Below are positions 10,622 to 18,541 of a stretch of 64,000 nucleotides of DNA, piece by piece. A model generated the notes under the pieces. The model worked only from the letters and a program-made list of their open reading frames with translations, was not told the origin of the DNA and ran no database searches. The stretch comes from Ectopseudomonas composti. GTDB lineage: Bacteria > Pseudomonadota > Gammaproteobacteria > Pseudomonadales > Pseudomonadaceae. A program made the translations under genes and the position numbers. The stretch lies in contig NZ_FOWP01000003.1 of the NCBI RefSeq assembly GCF_900115475.1, forward strand, positions 124,001 through 188,000. Direction: 5' to 3'. Position 1 is the first letter of the stretch; the number at the start of each line of letters is the position of its first letter.

Positions 10622-11788
10622 ATGAATCTTCACGAGTATCAGGGTAAGCAGCTGTTCGCTGAATACGGCCTGCCCGTATCCAAGGGCTTCGCGGTAGACA
10701 CCCCGGAAGAAGCCGCAGAAGCCTGCGAAAAAATCGGTGGCAGCGAGTGGGTCGTCAAGGCTCAGGTCCACGCTGGTGGCCGCGGCAAAGCCGGTGGCGT
10801 AAAGCTGGTCAAGAGCAAAGAAGACGCCAAGGCCTTCGCCGCCAACTGGCTGGGCAAGCGTCTGGTGACCTACCAGACTGACGCCAATGGTCAGCCGGTC
10901 ACCAAAATCCTGGTCGAATCCTGCACCGACATCGCCAAGGAACTGTACCTGGGCGCTGTAGTGGACCGCTCCAGCCGTCGCATCGTGTTCATGGCTTCCA
11001 CCGAAGGTGGCGTGGACATCGAGAAAGTGGCCCACGAAACCCCTGAGAAGATCCTCAAGGCCACCGTCGATCCGCTGGTCGGCGCTCAGCCGTACCAGGG
11101 CCGCGAGCTGGCTTTCCAGCTGGGTCTGGAAGGCGATCAGATCAAGCAGTTCACCCACATCTTCGTTGGCCTGGCCAAATTGTTCCAGGACTACGACCTG
11201 GCACTGCTGGAAGTGAACCCGCTGGTAATCAAGGCTGACGGCAACCTGCACTGCCTGGACGCCAAGATCAACATCGACTCCAACGCCATGTACCGTCAGC
11301 CCAAGCTGCGCGCCATGCACGATCCGTCCCAGGACGATCCGCGTGAAGCCCATGCGCAGAAGTGGGAGCTGAACTACGTTGCGCTGGAAGGCAACATCGG
11401 TTGCATGGTCAACGGTGCTGGCCTGGCCATGGGTACCATGGACATCGTCAACCTGCACGGCGGTCAGCCGGCCAACTTCCTCGACGTAGGTGGTGGCGCG
11501 ACCAAAGAGCGCGTGACCGAAGCGTTCAAGATCATCCTCTCCGATGACAACGTCAAAGCCGTACTGGTGAACATTTTCGGCGGTATCGTTCGTTGCGACA
11601 TGATTGCCGAAGGCATCATCGGCGCGGTGAAAGAAGTCGGCGTGAAAATCCCGGTTGTCGTCCGTCTGGAAGGCAACAACGCTGAACTGGGCGCTAAAGT
11701 CCTGGCAGAAAGCGGCCTGAATATCATCGCGGCAACCAGCCTGACCGACGCTGCTCAGCAAGTCGTCAAAGCTGCGGAGGGCAAATAA
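10622..11788 (+). CDS. sucC: Succinyl-CoA synthetase (ADP-forming) beta subunit
   Basis: SucC binds ADP/ATP and, with SucD, interconverts succinyl-CoA and succinate plus ATP. The 388-residue protein starts [19 protein letters not shown], has the ATP-grasp nucleotide loop [12 protein letters not shown] near residue 53, the succinate-site loop GGGATKERV near 292, and [13 protein letters not shown] near 320. All are usual. The stop codon overlaps the sucD start by one base (TAATG), so the two subunits are translationally coupled. Confidence 0.98.
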   Translation: MNLHEYQGKQLFAEYGLPVSKGFAVDTPEEAAEACEKIGGSEWVVKAQVHAGGRGKAGGVKLVKSKEDAKAFAANWLGKRLVTYQTDANGQPVTKILVESCTDIAKELYLGAVVDRSSRRIVFMASTEGGVDIEKVAHETPEKILKATVDPLVGAQPYQGRELAFQLGLEGDQIKQFTHIFVGLAKLFQDYDLALLEVNPLVIKADGNLHCLDAKINIDSNAMYRQPKLRAMHDPSQDDPREAHAQKWELNYVALEGNIGCMVNGAGLAMGTMDIVNLHGGQPANFLDVGGGATKERVTEAFKIILSDDNVKAVLVNIFGGIVRCDMIAEGIIGAVKEVGVKIPVVVRLEGNNAELGAKVLAESGLNIIAATSLTDAAQQVVKAAEGK

Positions 11789-12675
11789 TGAGCGTCCTGA
11801 TCAATAAAGACACCAAGGTTATCTGCCAGGGCTTCACTGGCTCGCAGGGCACCTTCCACAGCGAACAAGCCATCGCCTACGGCACCAAGATGGTCGGCGG
11901 CGTTACTCCGGGCAAGGGTGGCAGCACTCACCTGGGCCTGCCGGTGTTCAACACCGTCAAGGAAGCCGTAGAAGCCACTGGCGCTGAAGCGTCCGTGATC
12001 TACGTTCCGGCTCCGTTCTGCAAGGACTCGATCCTGGAAGCGGCCAACGGCGGCATCAAGCTGATCGTCTGCATCACCGAAGGCATCCCGACCATCGACA
12101 TGCTGGAAGCCAAGGTCAAGTGCGACGAGCTGGGCGTACGCCTGATCGGCCCGAACTGCCCGGGCGTGATTACTCCCGGCGAGTGCAAGATCGGCATCAT
12201 GCCGGGTCACATCCACCTGCCAGGCAAAGTCGGCATCGTGTCCCGCTCGGGCACCTTGACCTATGAAGCCGTGAAGCAGACCACCGACGCCGGCTTCGGC
12301 CAGTCCACCTGCGTGGGCATCGGCGGTGACCCCATCCCGGGCTCCAACTTCATCGATATCCTGAAGCTGTTCCAGGAAGATCCGAAGACCGAAGCGATCG
12401 TCATGATCGGTGAGATCGGCGGTTCGGCCGAGGAAGAAGCGGCTGCCTTCATCAAGGCCAACGTCACCAAGCCTGTAGTTTCCTACATCGCTGGTGTGAC
12501 CGCTCCTCCTGGCAAGCGCATGGGCCACGCTGGCGCCATCATCTCCGGCGGCAAGGGCACTGCAGACGAGAAATTCGCTGCACTGCAAGACGCTGGTGTG
12601 AAAACCGTGCGTTCCCTGGCTGACATCGGCAAGGCCCTGGCCGAGCTGACCGGTTGGGAAGTCAAGAACGCCTAA
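11788..12675 (+). CDS. sucD: Succinyl-CoA synthetase alpha subunit
   Basis: SucD binds CoA and carries the phosphohistidine intermediate. The 295-residue product has the CoA-binding [16 protein letters not shown] near residue 13 and the active-site histidine in [12 protein letters not shown] near residue 247. It is the last gene of the TCA cluster and is followed 20 nt later by a strong terminator. Confidence 0.98.
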   Translation: MSVLINKDTKVICQGFTGSQGTFHSEQAIAYGTKMVGGVTPGKGGSTHLGLPVFNTVKEAVEATGAEASVIYVPAPFCKDSILEAANGGIKLIVCITEGIPTIDMLEAKVKCDELGVRLIGPNCPGVITPGECKIGIMPGHIHLPGKVGIVSRSGTLTYEAVKQTTDAGFGQSTCVGIGGDPIPGSNFIDILKLFQEDPKTEAIVMIGEIGGSAEEEAAAFIKANVTKPVVSYIAGVTAPPGKRMGHAGAIISGGKGTADEKFAALQDAGVKTVRSLADIGKALAELTGWEVKNA

Positions 12676-12695
12676 GCGTTTCTGACCGTTTGCAG

Positions 12696-12721
12696 AAAGG
12701 CCACCTTCAGGTGGCCTTTTT
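12696..12721 (+). terminator. Intrinsic terminator after sucD
   Basis: AAAGGCCACC and GGTGGCCTTT form a 10-bp stem around a TTCA loop followed by TT and a T-rich stretch. It ends the sdh-suc transcript. Confidence 0.88.
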
Positions 12722-13003
12722 GTTTGAGTGCGTTTTTGCCGCTGTCGAGTTGACCTCGAGCGATACCGGGTTTGGTAAGTGTTGCTGATGCGACAGTCAG
12801 TTACGCCAGTTCGACAGCTCGTCTAGCAACTGTGCTGCTGATGGGCGCTTTTCGTTAGTATTCGCGCCTTATCCCGTGTCCGTGGCGCCACAAGCGCCTG
12901 GCGATGCCTGCAGTGGTTCGAGCCAAACGCTCGGGCGACGTTTCCCCGATCCCTCAAGGAAACCCCCGCAACTCTTCGATTTCTGCTTCCGGTATTTCCC
13001 TTT
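12722..13003. other. Gap between the suc terminator and the BraB gene
   Basis: Together with the terminator this is a 328-bp gene-free stretch. It should contain the promoter of the downstream carrier, but I see no convincing -35/-10 pair and no open frame with coding character. The carrier start at 13004 has no strong ribosome site; the nearest purine tract (CAAGGAAAC) is about 45 nt upstream. Confidence 0.5.
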
Positions 13004-14317
13004 ATGACTCGTTTGAAAGGCTCGGACCTCCTGGCCCTCGGCTTCATGACATTTGCGTTGTTCCTTGGCGCAGGCAACATCATCTTCCCACCCAGTGCTG
13101 GCCTGGCTGCGGGCGAGAACCTGCTTCCTGCGGCCATCGGTTTTCTACTGACCGGTGTCGGTCTGCCGCTGCTGACCGTGGTGGCTCTGGCCCGCGTGGG
13201 TGGCGGCATGGACCTGCTTACCGCGCCACTGGGCAAGGTCGCCGGTGCCATCCTCGCGGTGGCGGTGTATCTGGCCATCGGGCCTCTTTTCGCGACACCA
13301 CGCACCGCAGTGGTGTCGTTCGAGATGGGCATTGCCCCGTTCACCGGTAATGAGGGGGCGCCGCTGCTGATCTACACCCTGGTGTATTTCGCTGCCGTGT
13401 TGTTCCTTTCCCTCAATCCGGGGCAACTGGTCGACCGCATCGGCAAGTTCATCACGCCGGTGCTTTTGGCGGCGTTGCTGGTGTTGGGTGGCGCCGCTCT
13501 GTTCGCACCGGCGGGCGAGATCGGCGTGGTAGCCGAGAGCTACCGTGAGGCTCCGCTGGTGCAGGGTTTCCTGCAGGGTTACCTGACCATGGATACCCTC
13601 GGTGCGCTGGTTTTCGGTATCGTCATCGCCAGTGCCATTCGCGATCGCGGCGTTAGCGACGCCGGCCTTATCACCCGTTATTCGGTGACCGCTGGGGTCA
13701 TCGCAGCCATCGGTCTCTCGCTGGTCTACCTGGCACTGTTCTACCTCGGCGCCACCAGCCAGAGCATCGCTGGCGATGCGCAGAATGGCGTCCAGGTGCT
13801 GACTACCTATGTGCAGCACACCTTCGGTAATACCGGTAGCCTGCTCCTCGCAGTGGTGATCACCCTGGCGTGCCTGACCACCGCCGTGGGGCTGCTTACC
13901 GCATGCGGCGAGTTCTTCAGCAAGCTGCTGCCAGTTTCCTACCGCAGCGTAGTGATCGTCTTCGGTATCTTCAGCCTGGTGGTGGCCAACCAGGGCCTGA
14001 CCCAGTTGATCAGTTTCTCCATCCCGGTATTGGTCGGTCTTTACCCCCTGGCCATCGTGCTGATCGCCCTGAGCCTGGCCAACCGTCTGTGGCTTTCGCA
14101 GTCGTTGGTCTTCGTGCCGGTGATGACGGTAACCCTGATCTTCGGCGTGGCTGATGGCGTTGCCGCCACGCCATGGGCTGACAAGGTGCCGGCTTGGTTC
14201 GGGCAGTTGCCACTGGCCGGTCAGAGCTTGGGTTGGCTGCTGCCGGTGGCAGTGACGCTGGTTGTGATGGTGTTGCTGGATCGCATCCTCGGTCTGCGCC
14301 AGCGCGTTACCGCTTAA
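13004..14317 (+). CDS. braB: Branched-chain amino acid:sodium symporter, BraB/BrnQ family
   Basis: This inner-membrane carrier imports leucine, isoleucine and valine with Na+. The 437-residue product is highly hydrophobic with about 12 membrane segments. The N-terminal FALFLGAGNIIFPPSAGLAAG is the family hallmark, and the length equals that of the known Pseudomonas BraB. Its position after sucD matches braB in P. aeruginosa as I recall it. A second paralogue (BraZ) has the same architecture, so the B assignment rests on context. An intrinsic terminator follows. Confidence 0.88.
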   Translation: MTRLKGSDLLALGFMTFALFLGAGNIIFPPSAGLAAGENLLPAAIGFLLTGVGLPLLTVVALARVGGGMDLLTAPLGKVAGAILAVAVYLAIGPLFATPRTAVVSFEMGIAPFTGNEGAPLLIYTLVYFAAVLFLSLNPGQLVDRIGKFITPVLLAALLVLGGAALFAPAGEIGVVAESYREAPLVQGFLQGYLTMDTLGALVFGIVIASAIRDRGVSDAGLITRYSVTAGVIAAIGLSLVYLALFYLGATSQSIAGDAQNGVQVLTTYVQHTFGNTGSLLLAVVITLACLTTAVGLLTACGEFFSKLLPVSYRSVVIVFGIFSLVVANQGLTQLISFSIPVLVGLYPLAIVLIALSLANRLWLSQSLVFVPVMTVTLIFGVADGVAATPWADKVPAWFGQLPLAGQSLGWLLPVAVTLVVMVLLDRILGLRQRVTA

Positions 14318-14336
14318 AACGAGCTGGAAACAAAAC

Positions 14337-14363
14337 AAGGCTGCCCACAAGGCGGCCTTTTTT
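14337..14363 (+). terminator. Intrinsic terminator after braB
   Basis: AAGGCTGCC pairs with GGCGGCCTT (one G-U pair) around a CACAA loop and is followed by TTTT. Confidence 0.8.
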
Positions 14364-14422
14364 GTCGAACAAGGAAGCAGGCGCCCTGGCTATAATCGGC
14401 AGCAGTCTTACAAGGAGTTGGC

Positions 14423-15157
14423 ATGCTCAACAGCTACCCGTACCTGCCTCATCTTCTGGCCGCACTCTGGTTCGTTCTGTGTTGGGGCGGCTATACCCGT
14501 TACGCCTCGGTGAAAGGCCAAACCACCCCCTGTCTCGCCAGCGTGCTGCACCTGTACCGTGAGGACTGGATGCGCCGCATGCTGCTGCGCGACAACCGCA
14601 TTGCCGACGCCAACGTTATCGGCAACCTCGAGCGCAACGCCTCCTTCTTCGCTTCCAGTACGCTGATCATCCTGGCCGGTATCCTCACCGTGTTGGGCGC
14701 TTCGGATCGTGCCTTGTCGCTGCTGGCCGACATTCCTTTCGTGCAGCCAGCCAGTCGCGGGTTGTCGGAGATCAAGCTGCTGTGGCTGGGCGTCATCTTC
14801 GTCTACGCCTTCTTCACCTTCAGCTGGTGCATGCGTCAGTACAACTTCGCTGCCGTGCTGGTCGGTTCGGCGCCGATGGTAGGGGAGCGGCATGTCACCG
14901 AGCAGGAGCGCAAGGCCTTTGGCGAGCGCACGGCGCGTGTCATCTCGATGGCCGCCAACCAGTTCAACTTCGGTTTGCGTGCCTATTATTTCGGTATGGC
15001 GACACTGGCCTGGTTCATCAACCCCTGGTTCTTCATGCTGGTGAGCACCGGAGTGGTCGTGGTGCTGTATCGCCGAGAGTTCCATTCGGATGTGCTGGAA
15101 GTAATGGTCTATACCCCAACGCCGGCCGCTGAAGTGGCCAAGGAGAAGAGTGAATGA
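14423..15157 (+). CDS. DUF599 family membrane protein
   Basis: The product is a 244-residue integral membrane protein of the uncharacterised DUF599 family. It has about four hydrophobic segments (near residues 8-25, 72-95, 118-138 and 195-225), with the conserved region DNRIADANVIGNLERNASFF near residue 60 between the first two. The ribosome site AAGGAG is well placed and a TATAAT sequence lies at 14391-14396 upstream. It overlaps the next gene by four bases, so the two form an operon. Its function is unknown. Confidence 0.85.
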   Translation: MLNSYPYLPHLLAALWFVLCWGGYTRYASVKGQTTPCLASVLHLYREDWMRRMLLRDNRIADANVIGNLERNASFFASSTLIILAGILTVLGASDRALSLLADIPFVQPASRGLSEIKLLWLGVIFVYAFFTFSWCMRQYNFAAVLVGSAPMVGERHVTEQERKAFGERTARVISMAANQFNFGLRAYYFGMATLAWFINPWFFMLVSTGVVVVLYRREFHSDVLEVMVYTPTPAAEVAKEKSE

Positions 15158-15549
15158 GCATTCCGTTCTGGTGCGTCTTTATCAGCGCCTTGTTGATCTT
15201 CATCGCCAAGGCGCCGGTGGCCAAGGCCATGGCTGCGGAGGGCGGTGGGCGCTACGACAACCATCATCCGCGTGCCCAGCAGGCACGCCTGACCGGCTTC
15301 GGCGCACGAGCCCTGGCCGCGCATTTGAACAGTATCGAGGCGTTCCCGCTGTTCGCGGCCGGTGTGCTGATGGCGCACAGCACGCAGACCTACGGCTATC
15401 TGATCGACATCCTGGCGATCACCTTCGTCGTCAGTCGCGTGCTGTATATGCTGTTTTACTGGTGGGATCTGCACTGGCAGCGCAGCCTAGTATGGGTGGT
15501 TGGCTTGGCCTGCAGCCTGTTGCTGATGATCAGCCCAGCGCTCAGATGA
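15154..15549 (+). CDS. MAPEG family membrane protein
   Basis: This is a small (131-residue) four-helix inner-membrane protein of the MAPEG superfamily, which in eukaryotes includes glutathione S-transferases and eicosanoid enzymes. The family features NHHPRAQQARLTGFGARALAAHLNSIEAFPLFAAGV near residues 34-70 and a C-terminal hydrophobic pair are present. Bacterial members of this subgroup have no established substrate. It is coupled to the DUF599 gene (ATGA overlap), suggesting a joint membrane function that cannot be named. Confidence 0.85.
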   Translation: MSIPFWCVFISALLIFIAKAPVAKAMAAEGGGRYDNHHPRAQQARLTGFGARALAAHLNSIEAFPLFAAGVLMAHSTQTYGYLIDILAITFVVSRVLYMLFYWWDLHWQRSLVWVVGLACSLLLMISPALR

Positions 15550-15551
15550 AA

Positions 15552-15582
15552 AAAAGGCCCGCATTGCGGGCCTTTTCTTTTT
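15552..15582. terminator. Bidirectional terminator between convergent genes
   Basis: AAAAGGCCCGC and GCGGGCCTTTT form an 11-bp stem around ATT. It is flanked by A-runs on one side and T-runs on the other, so it can end both the MAPEG transcript and the lipoprotein transcript coming from the opposite strand. Confidence 0.85.
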
Positions 15583-15591
15583 CGGCTGAGA

Positions 15592-15882
15592 TTACTGGCC
15601 GTCGACAGCGTCTTTGGCTTCGTCGCCAGCATCTTCGATGGCGTCGGCCGCATCGCTGGCCGCATCCTCAATTTTTTCGCCAGTGGTAGGTTCGTTACCC
15701 AGGGCTTCGTTGGTTTTCTGTTCGATGGCGTCGCCGGTGTCTTTGGCTGCATCGCCCATGTTCTCCATGGCTTCGGAGACTGACTCCTTGGCCGACTCCA
15801 TCTTGTCTTCCGGGGTTTTCTCGCAGGCGGCGAGACCCAGGGCAGTGGCAAGCAGCAGGGCATAAGTCAGAGGTTTGTTCAC
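15592..15882 (-). CDS. Small alanine-rich acidic lipoprotein
   Basis: The product is about 96 residues with a lipoprotein signal: NKPLTYALLLATALG followed by lipobox LAAC near residue 20. The mature part is a low-complexity amphipathic helix with repeating D-A-A-x-D and E-x-A units (AASDAADAIEDAGDEAKDA). This recalls CsbD-like or YtxH-like coil proteins, but I do not assign a family. I chose the GTG at 15882 because GGAG lies 8 nt upstream; the ATG two codons earlier (15888) has only 2 nt spacing. Location is predicted to be membrane-anchored in the envelope. Confidence 0.8.
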   Translation of the reverse strand: MNKPLTYALLLATALGLAACEKTPEDKMESAKESVSEAMENMGDAAKDTGDAIEQKTNEALGNEPTTGEKIEDAASDAADAIEDAGDEAKDAVDGQ

Positions 15883-16068
15883 GGTCATCACTCCATGTGT
15901 GAGAGTTGTTAGTGGTTGGGTTGACCCCAAAGCGCACAGTCACTTCGAACGCCAGCGGTGTCGATTAGTTCCCTTGGCCCGAATGGGGGCAGCTGAGGCG
16001 GGTGTGACTCCAGGCGTAGGGCGCTATCATGCGCACCGTTTTCCGTGGCAGAACAGAGCGGCAGAGTG

Positions 16069-16548
16069 ATGAGCGAGCAGTCGATTCAGGAGCGGGCGCA
16101 GCGGTTTCTAGCCGCGCTGCGTCATTGTCAGGTGCTGGGCATGAGTGTCGAGTCGGCTGATGGCAAAGGGCTGACGCTGCGACTGCCATACGCGCGGCAC
16201 ATCGTCGGCAATCCGGACACTGGTGTGATTCACGGTGGTGCCATCACCACGCTGATGGACACGACCTGTGGTATCTCGACGGTCTGCGTGCTGCCGGAGT
16301 TCGAAATCTGTCCGACCCTCGATCTGCGTATCGACTACATGCATCCGGCCGAGCCCGGCAAGGACGTGTTCGGTTTTGCCGAGTGCTACCGGGTCACGCC
16401 CAACGTCATCTTCACCCGTGGCTATGCCTATCAGGACGATCCTGAGCAGCCGATCGCCCATGTGGTCGGCGCCTTCATGCGCATGGGCAAGGCTGTGAAG
16501 GGTGGCGGTGAACTCAAGCAGAACATCCAGCAAGGCGGTGGCGAATGA
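16069..16548 (+). CDS. PaaI-family hotdog thioesterase (first of a tandem pair)
   Basis: The 159-residue hotdog-fold protein resembles PaaI-type acyl-CoA thioesterases. The motif GVIHGGAITTLMDTTCG near residue 54 contains the HGG turn and the acidic residue on the central helix used for catalysis. The C-terminal sheet ends with HVVGAFMRMGK. It overlaps the next gene by four bases (ATGA). The substrate is unknown. An in-frame ATG at 16045 exists, but MSEQSIQERAQRF is the more usual beginning. Confidence 0.82.
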   Translation: MSEQSIQERAQRFLAALRHCQVLGMSVESADGKGLTLRLPYARHIVGNPDTGVIHGGAITTLMDTTCGISTVCVLPEFEICPTLDLRIDYMHPAEPGKDVFGFAECYRVTPNVIFTRGYAYQDDPEQPIAHVVGAFMRMGKAVKGGGELKQNIQQGGGE

Positions 16549-16991
16549 GCGAGCTGAACCTGGAGCAGCTGGTGGCGCGTGCACATCAGCAGAACGACTA
16601 TGACCCGCTGATCAGCCTGATTCCCTACGCCAAACTGCTTGGTATCGAGTGCCTGCGCCTGGGCGACGACATGGTCTTGCGTCTGCCGGCCAACCGCGAC
16701 TGCATCGGTAACCCGGTGCTGCCAGCGTTGCATGGTGGGGTGATCGCCGGCTTCATGGAGCATGCGGCCATGCTTCACCTGCTGATGTTCATGGGCATCC
16801 CACATTTGCCCAAAATCATCGACTTCTCGATAGATTACCTGCGCGCGGGTCATTATCGTGACACCTTTGCGCAGTGCCAGGTCTGGCGCCAGGGGCGGCG
16901 AGTGGCCAATGTGGCGATCACCGCTTGGCAGACGAATCAGGCCGAGCCGATTGCCACCGCCCGTGCTCATTTCAAGGTCGATGAACCCTGA
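16545..16991 (+). CDS. PaaI-family hotdog thioesterase (second of a tandem pair)
   Basis: This is a 148-residue paralogue of the preceding gene. The matching motif is PALHGGVIAGFMEHAAML near residue 61, where a glutamate takes the place of the aspartate of the first copy. The two overlap by four bases and could form a heteromeric hotdog complex, since the fold normally works as dimers of dimers. That pairing is inference. Confidence 0.82.
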   Translation: MSELNLEQLVARAHQQNDYDPLISLIPYAKLLGIECLRLGDDMVLRLPANRDCIGNPVLPALHGGVIAGFMEHAAMLHLLMFMGIPHLPKIIDFSIDYLRAGHYRDTFAQCQVWRQGRRVANVAITAWQTNQAEPIATARAHFKVDEP

Positions 16992-17049
16992 GTCGATGAG
17001 GCTCATGGCGGCACGGCTGCGCAGCGAAATCATGACAAGGATTCTGTAG

Positions 17050-18297
17050 ATGGATGCGTTGCTGATAATTGGCGGCCTGTTGCTGATGCTGGCCGGCCTG
17101 GTCTGGCTGGTTATGCGTGCCTTCGCCACCAGCCTGTTGTGGGGCTGGGGCAGCCTGATCCCACCGATTACGCTGATCTACATGGTGCGCCACTGGGCGC
17201 GCGCGCGTGGTGCGGTCACGCTGATCGGGCTTGGCGTCATCCCGCTGGTGGTGGGCTTGACCTTGCTGGCCAGCAAGGACGCCGAGCGTCTGGCGGCGAT
17301 CATTCGCCTGGACTGGCTAAAACCCGAGGTGCAGACGCCGGCGGAGCTGGCTATCGACCTGGGCGGCGAACTCAACGGTCAACCGTTTCGGCCGCAGCAG
17401 GGTGAGCTGATCGACGGTGTACTGGTGTTGCGTGAGGGGCTGGATTTCTTCGCCCTGCGCGAACTGAGTATTCGCCTGCCGCAGCCAGTCGACGGCGCCG
17501 TGCGCGTCGACGTGTTGCCACAGGACAGCGGCAATCTACCGGAAGTGGAACTGAGCTGGTTGCTGCCGGAGCAGGATCTGCCCGAGGCTCGTCGCCTCAG
17601 CCGTGGCTACACCTTGCACCTGGATCTGCAACCGCAGGCACCCAATCGGCTGGTCGGGGATTTCCATCTGGTCTTGCCGCCGCGCTTCAAGACCAGTCTC
17701 AGTGGTCGCGTCGAGCTGTACCGTGATCGCCTGCGCTATGTCGACGATCAGGTCGATACCCGCTACGACTCGCGCGATACCGTCGCCCATGTCGTGCAGG
17801 ACTACCTGCAACGGCGTTTCGCCACGCGTGATGTGCGCGAGCTGAAACTGCCGGTGTTCACCTTCAAGGGCGACACGTTGGAGTTGCAGGTCGATGCGCA
17901 GGTTGCCGGGCGTAGCGAAAGCCTGCCGATTCGTCTGCATAAACGGCCCGAGCATGGTTGGGCGGTGGAGGGTGATCGTTTCCCGGCGTTGCCAGCCGTC
18001 GTGGCCAGGCAACCTGCCCAGCAGGCTGAAGTCGCGCCTGTCGAGGAGCGCCTGAGTCGCCCGGTCGACCGTCGCCAGCGCTTCAGCCTGGCACGTCTGC
18101 AGCGCAATCCCGAGCAGTATCGCAACCTCAGCATGCGCCTGAGCCGCGCCAGCGGCGGCACGGTGGAGGGCCGTTTCGTCGGTATCGATAACGATGGCAA
18201 CATTCGCCTCAGTCAGCAGATGGGTAGTGGCGGCGGCCAGGCCAGCTTCAGCTTCAAATCGGAAGAAATCAGCCGCTTGGAACTGCTGGAACCGTAG
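17050..18297 (+). CDS. Membrane-anchored protein of unknown function
   Basis: The 415-residue protein has two or three N-terminal membrane segments (residues about 2-30 and 33-78), then a large soluble domain rich in beta-strand-like sequence. The C-terminal portion (NPEQYRNLSMRLSRASGGTVEGRFV and onward, residues 355-410) resembles an SH3/Sm-like barrel with a final FKSEEISRLELLEP. I do not recognise a named domain. The gene immediately upstream of htpG in P. aeruginosa is, from memory, also a hypothetical protein of this kind. The ribosome site is AAGGA, 9 nt before the ATG. Confidence 0.75.
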   Translation: MDALLIIGGLLLMLAGLVWLVMRAFATSLLWGWGSLIPPITLIYMVRHWARARGAVTLIGLGVIPLVVGLTLLASKDAERLAAIIRLDWLKPEVQTPAELAIDLGGELNGQPFRPQQGELIDGVLVLREGLDFFALRELSIRLPQPVDGAVRVDVLPQDSGNLPEVELSWLLPEQDLPEARRLSRGYTLHLDLQPQAPNRLVGDFHLVLPPRFKTSLSGRVELYRDRLRYVDDQVDTRYDSRDTVAHVVQDYLQRRFATRDVRELKLPVFTFKGDTLELQVDAQVAGRSESLPIRLHKRPEHGWAVEGDRFPALPAVVARQPAQQAEVAPVEERLSRPVDRRQRFSLARLQRNPEQYRNLSMRLSRASGGTVEGRFVGIDNDGNIRLSQQMGSGGGQASFSFKSEEISRLELLEP

Positions 18298-18317
18298 CAA
18301 CGGGTTTTGGCTAAGCC

Positions 18318-18343
18318 CTTGAAATTTATCTTGCTGGCCCCAT
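18318..18343 (+). promoter_or_regulatory. Sigma-32 (RpoH) heat-shock promoter of htpG
   Basis: CTTGAAA (18318-18324) and CCCCAT (18338-18343) with 13 bp between them match the RpoH consensus exactly. The start point would be near 18350, about 190 nt before the htpG ATG. The palindromic repeat copy at 18365-18504 therefore lies inside the transcribed leader. Confidence 0.88.
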
Positions 18344-18364
18344 TTGTAGGTCATCGCCGCAAGG

Positions 18365-18504
18365 GGGGCTTCTAAAAACGTAGGCGAGGCAGCCAGCGCA
18401 AGGCAAAAACGGGCGAAAAAGCGGAGTTTACGAGTTGTAAATGAGCATTTTGAGCCTGTTTTTAACGCAGCGATGGCAACGCAGGTAGTTTTTAGAGGTG
18501 CCCC
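18365..18504 (-). repeat. Palindromic dispersed element, copy 1 (short form, in htpG leader)
   Basis: This is a 140-bp element with imperfect inverted ends: GGGGC then TTCTAAAAAC on the left, and the complement of GGGGCACCTCTAAAAAC on the right. It contains the core TTTACGAGTTGTAAA (reverse orientation relative to copies 2 and 3). An inner stem pairs AAAAACGGGC (18405-18414) with GCCTGTTTTT (18454-18463), with one G-U pair. It lacks the extra small hairpin seen in the two longer copies. Confidence 0.85.
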
Positions 18505-18541
18505 ATAGCGGTTCCTGTCCTACAGATGGAGTTAGAAGACC

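Noticed and set aside
18365-18504. Insertion sequence or transposase remnant in the htpG leader
   Set aside because: The segment has no coding potential and is explained by the palindromic repeat family; target-site duplications were not evident.
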